DNA from: Streptomyces sp. Je 1-369
GTDB lineage: Bacteria; Actinomycetota; Actinomycetes; Streptomycetales; Streptomycetaceae
Reading direction: 5' to 3'
Length of the DNA: 64,000 nucleotides
NCBI RefSeq assembly: GCF_026810505.1
Contig: NZ_CP101750.1
Coordinates: 2,881,254 to 2,945,253, forward strand
Position 1 is the first letter of the stretch. Every line of letters starts with the position of its first letter. The translations under genes were made by a program, and so were the position numbers. The notes beneath the pieces were generated by a model, which was not told the origin of the DNA, did not search any database, and saw only the letters and a list, made by a program, of their open reading frames with translations. Positions 30,115 through 39,022 of the stretch are shown here, one piece after another.

Positions 30115-31005
30115 TCAGTTGCCGGTGAGGGAGATGGCCAGGTCCGTGATGTTCAGGGGGAACCTGGACCCGAGGGCGTCGGACACGGGCGTGGCCTCGC
30201 CGGTGAAGAGGTTGATGCTGTAGAGGGAGGGTCTGGTGGCGCCGGAGGCGGTGAGAGTGGCGTAGGCGGCGTTGCTGACCGTCTTGCCGCCCGACGGGCT
30301 GCTGAAGATGTCCAGGCCCGCGTTGGTCTGCGCGTCGATGCCGAGGCTGCCGGTCGGTGCCAGCGTGCCGTTGTTGGCCGGCGACTGGATGACGATCTGG
30401 TCGCCGGCCGTGTTGACGTCGAAGAGCGTGGTCCCGGTGGCCCCGTTGAGGTCGTTGTTCGTGTAGGCGGCGGCGGAGACGCCCTTGGTCGTGCCCTCGG
30501 CCGGCGGGGTCGTGAGGTTCAGGTCCTGGATGGTCGTGTGGTCGTTGAGGTTGTGCCGCAGGTTCTGGCCGTTGTCGCTGACCACGCGCAGCCGGTCGGC
30601 GGCCGGGTTGAAGTCGACGCCGAAGTTCGTGCCGTGCAGCGAGTACTGGAGCTGGGACACCTTGGTGATCACGACGTCGGGGGTGGCGGGCGGGGTCTTG
30701 ATCGTGTAGATGCCGCCCTTGTCGCCGACGCCGTACATGAGGCCGTTCTGCACCCGGAAGTCGATGCCGATCAGAGCCGTGTCGCCACTGAGGCCGACGA
30801 TGTCCCTGACCCAGTCGAGCACATTCGGCCGGTCGGTGGTGAACGTGGCCATCTGGGTGCCGTCACCCGTGATCCCGAACGCGCGGAGGCCGGGAGCGGC
30901 GGCGGGGGCGGCCGAACCGCTGCCCGGCGCACTCAGCATGAGTGCTGTCGACGTGGCCATGACCGCTACCGCCGCCGCGATTCTCTTTCTCGTTCCTGCT
31001 TTCAT
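30115..31005 (-). CDS. Secreted DUF4394 protein
   Basis: A 296-residue exported protein. The signal peptide is MKAGTRKRIAAAVAVMATST followed by a hydrophobic part and cleavage near SAAPA (about residue 36). The mature part has the DUF4394 pattern: GLSGDTALIGIDFRVQNGLMY, YGVGDKGGIYTI, FGVDFNPAADRLRVVSDNGQ, LDIFSSPSGGKTV and SLYSINLFTGEA, suggesting a beta-propeller of repeated strands. The biological role of the family is unknown. The start is chosen for its GGAGGGA ribosome site. The gene is divergent from a PucR regulator 246 bases away. Confidence 0.85.
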   Translation of the reverse strand: MKAGTRKRIAAAVAVMATSTALMLSAPGSGSAAPAAAPGLRAFGITGDGTQMATFTTDRPNVLDWVRDIVGLSGDTALIGIDFRVQNGLMYGVGDKGGIYTIKTPPATPDVVITKVSQLQYSLHGTNFGVDFNPAADRLRVVSDNGQNLRHNLNDHTTIQDLNLTTPPAEGTTKGVSAAAYTNNDLNGATGTTLFDVNTAGDQIVIQSPANNGTLAPTGSLGIDAQTNAGLDIFSSPSGGKTVSNAAYATLTASGATRPSLYSINLFTGEATPVSDALGSRFPLNITDLAISLTGN

Positions 31006-31251
31006 CGGTGTTTCCCTCCCGATTGAGCAAGCACCATTGAGTGGCGCGCAGATAAGAGATTTACGTACCGATACGCGGTTCCAATTAATGCCGGTCCGCA
31101 GTGCCTCCACAAGGAGAACAGGCGATGGTTATGCTCCGATCAAGGGATTTTGCGCACTGTGACAAAGCGCCCCAGACGTGGTCGTCTCCGATGTGCGCAG
31201 AGTGATGAATGCCGTCTGGATTTCCCCTGGGGCTTCTTCGACCGGAATGGC

Positions 31252-32517
31252 ATGCTCGCGCCCATGGAGAGCCTTTTCGCCGAGTTGGCCCGGCAGGCGT
31301 CGGCCAACGCGCGCCGGGAGGTCGAGGCGTACGCGCGCGAGATCGCGGAGCTCGAGTTCCTGGACACGAACTCCCGGGCACGGGCCGAGACGCTGGAGTA
31401 CGCGTTGTGGTTCCGCCGCCGTACGATCGAACTCTCCCCGGACAACAGCGAACTGAGCGACGACGACCTCGGCTACATCGCCGCGATCGGCGAGACGAGG
31501 GCCGCGGCGGGGATGTCGCTGGACGCACGGCAGCGGGTCCTGCGACTGCACACCTCACTCATGCTGCGCGAGATCAACGAAGCGACCGACGCTCAGCGCG
31601 GCGTCGGAGTCGGCGTCGGAGTCGGCGAACTCATGCGGATGATGCACTGGTTCGCCCCGCAGGGAGAACGCGGTATCCGTGCCTACAGTCAGGGATTCGT
31701 GACGGCGCTGCGACACCGTCTGCCGTACGTCGAACAGGCCGCCCTGCTGGCCAGGTCATTGCTGAAAGGAGACCCCATATCGGCGGGACTCGCCTCGGCC
31801 CTGGGCATAGAACTGCCCGAGCACTGCGCGGTGACGGTGATCCGGGTGCCGGACCGTCCCGTCGGCGATCGCGACCTGGAGAGCGAGATCGAAGTGCTGG
31901 TGAAAACCCACCACGCGCCGATCACATGGTGGCCGGGCAAGGGAAGCAGGAGCGGTGAGCTGATCGCCTTGATTCCCTTACGTCCCGCCGCACCCCCGGC
32001 GTCTACGGGGTCCGGTAACGCCGAGACCGTACAGCCGCACTCCGTGCCCGACCCGGTATCCGATCTCGTACGGGACTTCGCCCAGGCCCTGGGTCGCCCC
32101 TGCGCCGCCGGCACCGTCACCTCATCGCTGTCCGAGGTTGCCGACGCCCTCGACCTGGCCCGGCGGGTCAGCAGGGCGGCGCCGCTGCGACGGGCGTCCG
32201 CTCGGCCGCGGCCGCACACCATGTCGGACGTGTTCGTGGAACTCGCCGTCGCCGACGCGCCGTTCGTCGACGCATGGCTCCGCGCCGTGGGCCGGAGCCT
32301 GCGGCCCGGTCCGGACCTCGTTGTCACGCTTGACGCGTACTACCGCCACGACATGCACCGCGGCGCCGCGGCGGCGGCCCTCAACGTCCACCCCCGCACC
32401 CTGGACTATCGCCTCCGCCGGGTGCGGGAGCTCACCGGCATCGATCCCGGCTCGACGCGCGGCGTGCGCATTCTCAGCTCGGTCGTCACGCGGCGCCTGT
32501 CGGAAGCGTGGCACTGA
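31252..32517 (+). CDS. PucR-family (CdaR-like) transcriptional regulator with a TTA codon
   Basis: A protein of about 421 residues with a GGDEF-like middle region and a C-terminal PucR helix-turn-helix: HRGAAAAALNVHPRTLDYRLRRVRELTGIDP (HTH core AALNVHPRTLDYRLRRV). The N-terminal helical part carries a Gly-Val repeat (GVGVGVGVG, near residue 120). The start is uncertain between the ATG at 31252 and the one at 31264. A TTA codon at 31978-31980 (about residue 243) is the only in-frame TTA I found in the window, so translation should depend on the bldA tRNA. It may control the divergent DUF4394 gene. Confidence 0.85.
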   Translation: MLAPMESLFAELARQASANARREVEAYAREIAELEFLDTNSRARAETLEYALWFRRRTIELSPDNSELSDDDLGYIAAIGETRAAAGMSLDARQRVLRLHTSLMLREINEATDAQRGVGVGVGVGELMRMMHWFAPQGERGIRAYSQGFVTALRHRLPYVEQAALLARSLLKGDPISAGLASALGIELPEHCAVTVIRVPDRPVGDRDLESEIEVLVKTHHAPITWWPGKGSRSGELIALIPLRPAAPPASTGSGNAETVQPHSVPDPVSDLVRDFAQALGRPCAAGTVTSSLSEVADALDLARRVSRAAPLRRASARPRPHTMSDVFVELAVADAPFVDAWLRAVGRSLRPGPDLVVTLDAYYRHDMHRGAAAAALNVHPRTLDYRLRRVRELTGIDPGSTRGVRILSSVVTRRLSEAWH

Positions 32518-32612
32518 AGCCCGCATGTCGGCTGATGCGGACCGTCGTCATGGGGACGTGACGAGGCAGCACCCGGCCAGAGGTGCTGCCCCTTCCGCAT
32601 ACCTGTGCCGGG

Positions 32613-33848
32613 TCAGACCACCGGCTCCGGCAGCGTCATGAGGTGGGCGCGGTGGCGGGCTGCCGCGGCCGCTGCCGAGGGGCCGCCCAGCGCGGCTACG
32701 CCGATGAGGCGGGCGCCCTGGTAGTAGGCGTAGAGGAGGTCCCCTTCGGGTGCGGCGGGGTCGCCTTGGAGGAGTTCGCAGCGGTCGGCCAGTGCGGGTT
32801 GGCCGAACGATTGGAGGCGGAGCGTGAACTGGTCGCTCCAGAAGGAGGGGAGCGGGGCGCAGGGCGCCGGGTCGCGGGGGGTGTCCGTGAGGGCCGCGAC
32901 CAGGGTGCGGGCCGCGTGGCGGGCCGTTTCGCCGGGGAGCGACCAGTGCTCCACGCGGCGTGGCACGGGACCGTAGCGCGGGTTGGGGAAGCGGGCGACG
33001 TCGCCCACCGCCACCGCGTGCGGGATGCCGCCTATGCGCAGGTGGGCGTCGCAGAGGATGCCGTCGGTGAGGTCGAGGCCGGGCGTTGCCGCCAGCCATT
33101 CCGTGTTGGGGAGGGAGCCGATCGCTTCGACGAGCAGGTCCGCCCGTAGTTCGGTGCCGTCGTTCAGGAGGCAGCCCTGTGGGGTCAGTTCCGTCGCCAG
33201 GCAGCCCATGCGGAAACGTACTCCCCGCGCCTCGTGGCGGTGGCGCAGCGCCCGCGCCAAGTGCGGGCCGAGCGCGAGCACCATCGGTTCCGTCTCCGGC
33301 GCGACGACGGTCACCGCGCACCCCGCCGAGCGCGCGGTGGCCGCCACCTCGCAGCCGATGAAACCCGATCCGATCACTAGCACCCGGGCGCCCGCCGCCA
33401 GTCCGGCGGCCAGGGCCGCCGAGTCCTCCAGCGTGCGGACGACGTGCCGGGGCGGGCCCCCGGGCATCGGGAGTCTGCGTGGCCGCACCCCCGTCGCGGC
33501 CACCAGACCCTCGTACATGTGGACCGATCCGTCGGTCAGTGTGAGCGTGCGCGTCGTGAGGTCCGCGGCCGTGACGGCTGAACCGAGCCGCCACTCGACG
33601 TCCTCGACGCTGGGGCGCCTGCGCAGTTCCGTGCCGGCCGCGGGCGCGTGGCCCGCGAGTACGGCCTTGGAGAGCGGCGGGCGGTTGTACGGGAGATGGG
33701 GCTCGTCACCGAAGAGGGTGATCGGGCCGTGCCAGCCCGCGGCGCGGAGCTGTTCGGCCGCGCGCAGTCCGCCGAGCGACGCGCCCACGACCGCGATGCC
33801 GTGCGTCTCGTCGCCGCGTGGCCTCTGCACGGTGCCCGTTCCCTCCAT
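32613..33848 (-). CDS. Ferredoxin reductase (FAD/NAD, P450 redox partner type)
   Basis: A 411-residue flavoprotein reductase of the rubredoxin/putidaredoxin-reductase class. FAD site GIAVVGASLGGLRAAEQLR; then PYNRPPLSK, the GLVAATGVRPRRLP block, NAD site VLVIGSGFIGCEVAATAR and AVGDVARFPN. It passes electrons from NAD(P)H to a small ferredoxin. The ferredoxin gene precedes it in the same operon with a gap of three bases, and a P450 belongs to the same island, so it is very probably the reductase of that P450 chain. Confidence 0.9.
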   Translation of the reverse strand: MEGTGTVQRPRGDETHGIAVVGASLGGLRAAEQLRAAGWHGPITLFGDEPHLPYNRPPLSKAVLAGHAPAAGTELRRRPSVEDVEWRLGSAVTAADLTTRTLTLTDGSVHMYEGLVAATGVRPRRLPMPGGPPRHVVRTLEDSAALAAGLAAGARVLVIGSGFIGCEVAATARSAGCAVTVVAPETEPMVLALGPHLARALRHRHEARGVRFRMGCLATELTPQGCLLNDGTELRADLLVEAIGSLPNTEWLAATPGLDLTDGILCDAHLRIGGIPHAVAVGDVARFPNPRYGPVPRRVEHWSLPGETARHAARTLVAALTDTPRDPAPCAPLPSFWSDQFTLRLQSFGQPALADRCELLQGDPAAPEGDLLYAYYQGARLIGVAALGGPSAAAAAARHRAHLMTLPEPVV

Positions 33849-33851
33849 GTC

Positions 33852-34040
33852 TCAGCCCTCGACCCGGATGGCCTGCAACGGGCATACGTCGGCGGCGTCC
33901 TCGGCGTCGGCGCGCAGCGCCGCGTCGGGCGCGTCCACGTAAGCGAGGCGGCCCTCGTCGTCGAGCCGGAAGATGTCCGGCGCGGCGAAGACGCACTGCC
34001 CGTGGTCCTGGCAGACGTCCAGGTCGACTATCACCCTCAT
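33852..34040 (-). CDS. [3Fe-4S]-type ferredoxin for a P450
   Basis: A 62-residue ferredoxin with Cys at residues 10, 16 and 53. The first motif is CQDHGQC, in which the second Cys of a [4Fe-4S] site is replaced by His, and the last is VCPLQAI. This is the usual pattern of actinobacterial P450 ferredoxins that carry a 3Fe or labile 4Fe cluster. It lies three bases upstream of the ferredoxin reductase gene and about 50 bases downstream of the FAH-family gene, all leftward, so redox partners and ring-cleavage enzymes appear cotranscribed. Confidence 0.92.
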   Translation of the reverse strand: MRVIVDLDVCQDHGQCVFAAPDIFRLDDEGRLAYVDAPDAALRADAEDAADVCPLQAIRVEG

Positions 34041-34089
34041 TTAGCTGATCAACTCCTTTGATGGGTTGCCCTTTTGGGTGTGGGTTCGC

Positions 34090-34947
34090 TCAGCGGCGCG
34101 GCGGTCTGACGCCTCGGAACTCCCAGTCGCCGCCCAGCGCCGTGGAGAGGACCTCCTCGGACTCCGTGGGCTGGGCCCCGACATCGGGACGGATGGCCGT
34201 CGGGCCGGTGACGATGTGGTTGGTGAGGCGTCCCAGGCCCTCCGCCTCGACCTCGACGACGTCGCCGGGGCTGACCGGGCGGGAGCCCGCGGGTGTTCCG
34301 GAGAGCAGGACGTCGCCCGGCTCCAGGGTGATCGTGCGGGCGATGTCGGCGACGAGGTAGTGCATGTCCCACTGCATCTCGTCGGTCGAACCGTCCTGCG
34401 CGAGCTCGCCGTTGACGTACGTGCGGAGGTGTTTTCCGTGGAAGTCCCAGCCGGTGACCAGGCCCGGGCCGAGTGGGCAGAGCGTGTCGGAGCCCTTGAC
34501 GCGGAGCATCGAACCGGCGTCGGTGTCGCGGAAGTCGTGCAGGCCGTAGTCGTTGGCGACGGTGAAGCCCGCGATGTACGCGGCGGCTTCGTCCGGCGCC
34601 ACGTTGCGGCAGGTGCGGCCGATGACGATGCCGATCTCGCCCTCGTAGTTGAGGTACTTGCAGCCTTCGGGGCGTACGACGGCGCCGCCGTGGCTGTTGA
34701 GGGCGGAGACCGGCTTGTGGAAGTAGGTGGGTGCGGGTGGCAGCGTGGCTCCGAATTCCTCGACTCTGCTGCGGTGGTTGAGGTGGACCGCGATGACCTT
34801 GGACGGGCGTACGGGCGGGAGGTGGTGGGCCTCGGACGTCTTGACGCGGCGGCCGTCCGCGGCGATCAGTTCGTCGCCCTCGCGCACGACCTGGACGGCG
34901 GACCCGTCGAGCAGGATGCGGCGGTATTCCGTCGCGGTCGCCCTCAT
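34090..34947 (-). CDS. Fumarylacetoacetate hydrolase family protein (HpaG-like decarboxylase/isomerase)
   Basis: A 285-residue FAH-superfamily protein. The metal ligands are in LNYEGEIGIVIGR (two Glu) and the downstream Asp of NDYGLHDFRDTDAG; further blocks are KGSDTLCPLGPG, DMHYLVADIARTITLEPGD and LLSGTPAGSRPV. In the homoprotocatechuate pathway this family decarboxylates and isomerises the ring-cleavage product after dehydrogenation (HpaG). HpaG usually has two FAH domains or two proteins; here there is only one. It overlaps the dioxygenase stop by ATGA and is therefore part of the same operon. Confidence 0.85.
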   Translation of the reverse strand: MRATATEYRRILLDGSAVQVVREGDELIAADGRRVKTSEAHHLPPVRPSKVIAVHLNHRSRVEEFGATLPPAPTYFHKPVSALNSHGGAVVRPEGCKYLNYEGEIGIVIGRTCRNVAPDEAAAYIAGFTVANDYGLHDFRDTDAGSMLRVKGSDTLCPLGPGLVTGWDFHGKHLRTYVNGELAQDGSTDEMQWDMHYLVADIARTITLEPGDVLLSGTPAGSRPVSPGDVVEVEAEGLGRLTNHIVTGPTAIRPDVGAQPTESEEVLSTALGGDWEFRGVRPPRR

Positions 34948-35858
34948 GCCGTCGCCTCCGCTTCGGGGGTCGAGCCGGTCCAGCCGGACGCCGGGCGGTC
35001 GAACCACAGGTGCATCTGTCCCGTGCCGATGGAGTTCTCGTACGCGCTGTAGGCCCGCCCGGGCGCGGTGCAGCGCTCCTCGCCGAGGGCGCCGATCATC
35101 ATCAGGTAGTGCCCGAACCGCGCTTCCGGCTTGTGGGTGAGGAACTCCGGCATCGTGCGCAGGACTTGGGCGTGGTCGCCGCGTTCGAGCCATTCGATCC
35201 GTGCGTGGTCGGCCGCGCGTGCCTCGGGCGTACGGATGTGGGCGGGGTCGCTGGACTCGTGGGCGCGGAGTTCGCGCAGCGGCCAGAACGTGTGCGAGAG
35301 GGCGCCGGACGCGATGAGCAGGACCCTGCGTCCGGGCAGCGCGCCGATGCCGTCGGCGAGCGCCCGGCCGAGCCGCAGGTGGTCCTCGGCGTCACCGGTC
35401 TGGCAGACCCCGATCGAGACCCACTTCTTCGCGGGGAGGCCGTGGCCCAGGTACGTCCACAGGTTGATGGTGGCGTAGTACACGGGCAGGAAGGGGTCGT
35501 CGATCGGGGTGATCCAGGTGCCGTGCTTCTCCGCGAAACGGGCGACGGAGGCGGCGAGTTCGGGGTCGCCGGGGTAGTCGTACGGCATGCGGCACATGCC
35601 GCGCGGCAGCTCTTCGGAGGTGAAGAGGCCTGCCCGGCGGGGCTGCGCGGAGATCACGAACTCGACGGTGGTCGCCCAGTGCGAGTCGAGGACGACGACG
35701 GTGTCGTAGTCGAGCGTCTCGAAGACGTCGGCGCGCAGCTTGCGCAGGCCGGGGACGAGGCTGATCTCGCGGCCCTCGTTGAGCTCTTTGCGGGTGGACT
35801 CGGGCAGCACGATGGTGGGGACGTGGGCGAGGAGCCCGGCTCCGACGATCTCACCCAT
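34944..35858 (-). CDS. Homoprotocatechuate 2,3-dioxygenase-like class III extradiol enzyme (HpaD)
   Basis: A 304-residue LigB-type (class III) extradiol dioxygenase. Likely iron ligands are His12 (GLLAHVPT) and His60 (VVLDSHWAT), with a Glu later in the chain. Other family blocks are RMPYDYPGDPELA, ITPIDDPFLPVYYATINLW and LLIASGALSHTFWPLRE. It should open 3,4-dihydroxyphenylacetate or a close analogue next to the hydroxyls. It overlaps the dehydrogenase gene by eight bases upstream and the FAH gene by four bases downstream, giving a tight hpaE-D-G order. Confidence 0.88.
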   Translation of the reverse strand: MGEIVGAGLLAHVPTIVLPESTRKELNEGREISLVPGLRKLRADVFETLDYDTVVVLDSHWATTVEFVISAQPRRAGLFTSEELPRGMCRMPYDYPGDPELAASVARFAEKHGTWITPIDDPFLPVYYATINLWTYLGHGLPAKKWVSIGVCQTGDAEDHLRLGRALADGIGALPGRRVLLIASGALSHTFWPLRELRAHESSDPAHIRTPEARAADHARIEWLERGDHAQVLRTMPEFLTHKPEARFGHYLMMIGALGEERCTAPGRAYSAYENSIGTGQMHLWFDRPASGWTGSTPEAEATA

Positions 35859-37389
35859 GGTCGGCCCAGCCCTTCGGCGCGGTCACGGTGTTCTTGAGGT
35901 CGCAGTAGAAGTCGAAGGACCAGTCGCCGCCCTCGCGCCCGATGCCGGAGCGGCGTGCACCGCCGAAGGGTGCGGAGAGGTCGCGTACGTAGAAACAGTT
36001 GACCCAGACCGTGCCCGCGACGAGCCGAGCGCCGATCCGCGCCGCGCGTTCGCGGTCCCCCGCGACGAGGGTGGCGGCGAGCCCGAAGCGGGTGCCGTTG
36101 GCGAGGCGCACCGCCTCGTTCTCGTCGCCGTCGGGGAAGGTCTGGAGGGTCAGGACGGGTCCGAAGACCTCCTCCTGGACGATCTCGGAGTCCTGGTCGA
36201 CGTCGGTGAGGAGGGTGGGGAGGTAGTAGTTTCCGCCCGGTGCGTCGGTCGGCCCGGGGCCGCGGGCGCCGCCGATGACGGCTGTGGCGCCCGCGGCCAG
36301 TGCGCGGCGCACGAATCCGTCGACGCGCTCCACGTGCCGGGGGTGGATGCTGGGCCCGATGTCGGTGGCCTCGTCGCGCGGGTCGCCCTGGGTCAGCTTG
36401 GCCGCGCGGTCGAGGAAGCGGCCGAGGAAGGCGTCGCGCACGGATTCCTCTACGAGGATGCGGGTGGCGGCGAGGCAGATCTGGCCCGCGTTGTCGTACT
36501 GCTCCACGGCGAGGTCCGCGGCCAGGTCCAGGTCGGCGTCGGCGAGGACGAGCAGCGGTGACTTGCCGCCGAGCTCGAAGCCGCACGGGACGAGGTGCGC
36601 GGCGGCGGCCGCGGCGATGCGGCGAGCGGTGGGCACGGAGCCGGTGAAGCTGATGCGGCGCACGTCGGGGTGGGCGGTGAGGGCCGCGCCGGCCTCGTCC
36701 CCGTATCCCTGCACGACGTTGAAGACCCCGGGCGGCAGCCCCGCCTCGTGCGTGATGTCCGCGAGGAGGGAGGCGGTGAGCGGGGTCCACTCGGAGGGCT
36801 TGAGCACGACGGTGGAGCCCGCGGCGAGCGCGGGGGCGATCTTCCAGCTGGACAGCATCAGCGGCGCGTTCCACGGCGTGATGAGGACGGCGGGGCCCGC
36901 CGGGTCCCAGCTGACGTGGTTGGTGTGGCCGCGGGTGTCGAAGTCGTCGTGGGAGAGGGCGAGGAGGCGGTCGGCGAAGTAGCGGAAGTTGTGGGCGACG
37001 CGGGGCAGTACGCCTCGGCGGTGCGAGCGGAGGAGGGCGCCGTTGTCGGCGGTCTCCACGGCGGCGAGCTCTTCGGCGCGGGCGTCGACGCCGTCGGCGA
37101 CGGCGTGCAGCAGCGCGGCGCGCTCGGCGGGGGGCGTCGCGGCCCAGCCGGTCCGGCCGGACCCGCCGGTGAAGGCGGCGTCGGCGGCGGCCACGGCGGC
37201 GCGGGCCTCGGCGGCGGTGCCGCGGGCGATCCCGGCGAGCGGGGTGCCGTCGATGGGCGAGTGGTCGGTGAAGGCGGCGGGCGAGGCGACTCGGGTGCCG
37301 TCGATCCAGTGGCGGGTGTCGACGGGCACGCCGGCGACGGTCGCGGTGTGCGGCGGGTGCCCCGTGGGTGCGGGGGTGGGAGGAGCCAT
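35851..37389 (-). CDS. 5-Carboxymethyl-2-hydroxymuconate semialdehyde dehydrogenase-like (HpaE)
   Basis: A 512-residue aldehyde dehydrogenase. Catalytic Glu lies in CGFELGGKSPLLVLA and catalytic Cys in QYDNAGQICLAATRIL; NAD site around FTGSVPTARRIAAAAA. The C terminus shows the typical PFGGARRSGIGREGGDWSFD. In the homoprotocatechuate route it oxidises the semialdehyde made by HpaD. The ATG at 37389 is chosen because GGAGG lies directly before it; 16 bases upstream of the start is the operator-like palindrome. This is the first gene of the leftward operon. Confidence 0.9.
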   Translation of the reverse strand: MAPPTPAPTGHPPHTATVAGVPVDTRHWIDGTRVASPAAFTDHSPIDGTPLAGIARGTAAEARAAVAAADAAFTGGSGRTGWAATPPAERAALLHAVADGVDARAEELAAVETADNGALLRSHRRGVLPRVAHNFRYFADRLLALSHDDFDTRGHTNHVSWDPAGPAVLITPWNAPLMLSSWKIAPALAAGSTVVLKPSEWTPLTASLLADITHEAGLPPGVFNVVQGYGDEAGAALTAHPDVRRISFTGSVPTARRIAAAAAAHLVPCGFELGGKSPLLVLADADLDLAADLAVEQYDNAGQICLAATRILVEESVRDAFLGRFLDRAAKLTQGDPRDEATDIGPSIHPRHVERVDGFVRRALAAGATAVIGGARGPGPTDAPGGNYYLPTLLTDVDQDSEIVQEEVFGPVLTLQTFPDGDENEAVRLANGTRFGLAATLVAGDRERAARIGARLVAGTVWVNCFYVRDLSAPFGGARRSGIGREGGDWSFDFYCDLKNTVTAPKGWADHG

Positions 37390-37404
37390 CACTGCCTCCA
37401 ATTC

Positions 37405-37418
37405 GTTTGAACCCAAAC
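37405..37418. promoter_or_regulatory. Regulon palindrome, site 1 (before hpaE-like gene)
   Basis: GTTTG-AACC-CAAAC, a perfect 5+5 inverted repeat located 16 bases upstream of the leftward dehydrogenase start. It matches sites 2 and 3. It is close enough to the start to block transcription. Confidence 0.78.
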
Positions 37419-37479
37419 AACATTAGGGAGGGGTTGGGGTGGGGTCAACCCCTCGTAGCGGGTTCGGTGTTGAGTTATT

Positions 37480-37493
37480 GTTTGAATCCAAAC
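37480..37493. promoter_or_regulatory. Regulon palindrome, site 2 (before puuD-like gene)
   Basis: GTTTG-AATC-CAAAC, a perfect 5+5 inverted repeat 43 bases upstream of the rightward hydrolase start, 75 bases from site 1 (centre to centre). Two sites in a divergent spacer suggest joint control of both directions. Confidence 0.78.
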
Positions 37494-37535
37494 GAGTTTG
37501 TACCCGCACGACAGGTCCGCTTCCGGGAGCCAGCC

Positions 37536-38324
37536 ATGCCGATGCCCCGGCCCGCGCACGCTCGCCCCCTCATCGCCCTCCCCCAGCGGTACGCCGCGAC
37601 GACCTCCGCCCTGCGCTACGCCGCCGTCGTCACCGCGCGCGCCCTCGCCGACGCGGTGGTCCGCGCGGGCGGCGAACCGTTCATGATGCATCCCGGGCCA
37701 CCGGACGAGGCGGCCGACCGGCTCTCACGCTGCGCTGGGCTGCTGCTCCCCGGCGGCGGGGACGTCGCGCCCTGGCGGTACGCGGCCGAGGCCGGTGCGC
37801 AGGTCGAGGCCGATGCCGAGGTCGAGGTGCACGGCGCCGTGTACGACGTCGACGACGCGCAGGACGAGTTCGACCTCGCGCTCGCCCGCTGCGCACTGTC
37901 GCGCGGGCTCCCGACCCTGGCGGTCTGCCGGGGCATGCAGGTGGTCAACGTCGAGCTCGGCGGCACGCTGCGCCAGGACATGGGCGGCCCGGCGGCGGAG
38001 CACCGGCACAAGGTGCATGCGGTGCGGGTGGCGGCGGGGTCGGTGGTGGGGCGGGCGCTCGGTGCCGCGCAGACGGACGTGTCCTGTTACCACCACCAGT
38101 GCGTGGAGCGGCCCGGGCGAGGGCTCGTCCCCTCGGCATGGGCGGACGACGGGACGGTCGAGGCGCTCGAACTGCCGGAGGCGCGGGGGTGGTTCGCGGC
38201 TGTCCAGTGGCACCCGGAGGACACGGCGGCCGTGGACGGGGGACAGCAGGGGTTGTTCGGGGGGTTGGTCCAGGCTGCGGAGGCGTGGGCGGGGCGGGGG
38301 GCGGGGGTGGGGCTGTTGGGTTAG
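37536..38324 (+). CDS. Gamma-glutamyl-gamma-aminobutyrate hydrolase family protein (PuuD-like)
   Basis: A 262-residue class I glutamine amidotransferase-like hydrolase. The nucleophile is Cys131 in AVCRGMQVVNVELGG, with the His/Glu pair in AVQWHPEDT (H226, E228). GLLLPGGGDVAPWRY and SCYHHQCVERPG are further family marks. PuuD-type enzymes release the gamma-glutamyl group after oxidation of a gamma-glutamylated amine. Its regulon partner is the glutamine-synthetase-like ligase at 42014, which would add that group. It converges on the MarR gene with a 4-base overlap. Confidence 0.88.
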   Translation: MPMPRPAHARPLIALPQRYAATTSALRYAAVVTARALADAVVRAGGEPFMMHPGPPDEAADRLSRCAGLLLPGGGDVAPWRYAAEAGAQVEADAEVEVHGAVYDVDDAQDEFDLALARCALSRGLPTLAVCRGMQVVNVELGGTLRQDMGGPAAEHRHKVHAVRVAAGSVVGRALGAAQTDVSCYHHQCVERPGRGLVPSAWADDGTVEALELPEARGWFAAVQWHPEDTAAVDGGQQGLFGGLVQAAEAWAGRGAGVGLLG

Positions 38325-38899
38325 CTGACCGGGCGAGGCTTGCGGCCGCTGCGGCGGGGGGTGGGGGGTGCGCCGTTCAGGAGGTTCTGCCTGCGGTCGT
38401 CGCCCTTCTCCTCCGTCCGTACGACGATCTTGCGGAGCAGGTCCGCGAGCGTTTCGCACTCCGCGTCCGTCAACCCCTCCGTCACGAACGCCTCTTCCGC
38501 GTTGAAGGCGGGGAAGACCTCTCCCATCATGCGTTCCCCCTCGTCCGTGAGGCGGAGCAGGACGAGCCTGCCGTCCTCCGGGTGCCCCCGGCGCTCGAGC
38601 AGGCCCCGGCCCATGAGCGTACGGGCGACACCCGTCAGCGTGCCCTTGGAGATGCCCGCCTCCTCGGCGACGTACCGCGTCTCCATCTCGCCCCAGATCC
38701 AGACCACATAGAGCACGACGAACGACGTCCACGTCAGTTCGGCGCCGCGCAGGACGGAGTTCTCGAAGTGCTGGCGGACGGCCGCGGCCGCCCGGTAGAT
38801 GTTCGACACGGCGGCCATCTGCTCGTACGCCATGGGTGTGCCGCCGAGTTTGGCCCTGACCGCCTTCTCGGTCTCGTGGATGGTGCGATCGCCCGTCAC
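38321..38899 (-). CDS. MarR-family regulator of the catabolic island
   Basis: A 192-residue MarR-type protein. The winged helix is YVAEEAGISKGTLTGVARTLMGRGLLER followed by RRGHPEDGRLVLLRLTDEG (given in parts: VAEEAGISKGTLTG, LERRGHPEDGR). The GTG at 38899 has GAGGGG about ten bases before it. The gene sits centrally in the island, between the hydrolase and the permease, and a degenerate copy of the shared palindrome lies in its own upstream region, so it is the best candidate repressor; HpaR of the E. coli homoprotocatechuate pathway is also a MarR protein. The inducer would be a pathway compound. Confidence 0.88.
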   Translation of the reverse strand: MTGDRTIHETEKAVRAKLGGTPMAYEQMAAVSNIYRAAAAVRQHFENSVLRGAELTWTSFVVLYVVWIWGEMETRYVAEEAGISKGTLTGVARTLMGRGLLERRGHPEDGRLVLLRLTDEGERMMGEVFPAFNAEEAFVTEGLTDAECETLADLLRKIVVRTEEKGDDRRQNLLNGAPPTPRRSGRKPRPVS

Positions 38900-38961
38900 G
38901 TCCGTGTCCCCCTCTTGCCGCGGTGCATGCGCCTCCGTACCATCGGCGCCACTCGAATTTC

Positions 38962-38975
38962 GTACGGGCTCAAAC
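38962..38975. promoter_or_regulatory. Degenerate regulon palindrome between MarR and permease genes
   Basis: GTACG-GGCT-CAAAC keeps one full half-site and three of five bases in the other compared with sites 1-3. It lies 63 bases upstream of the MarR start and 48 bases before the permease start, so it could serve both. Confidence 0.45.
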
Positions 38976-39022
38976 GATAACGCGTCCCGAGCGGATGCGC
39001 CCACCTCTCAACGGAGTTCGGC

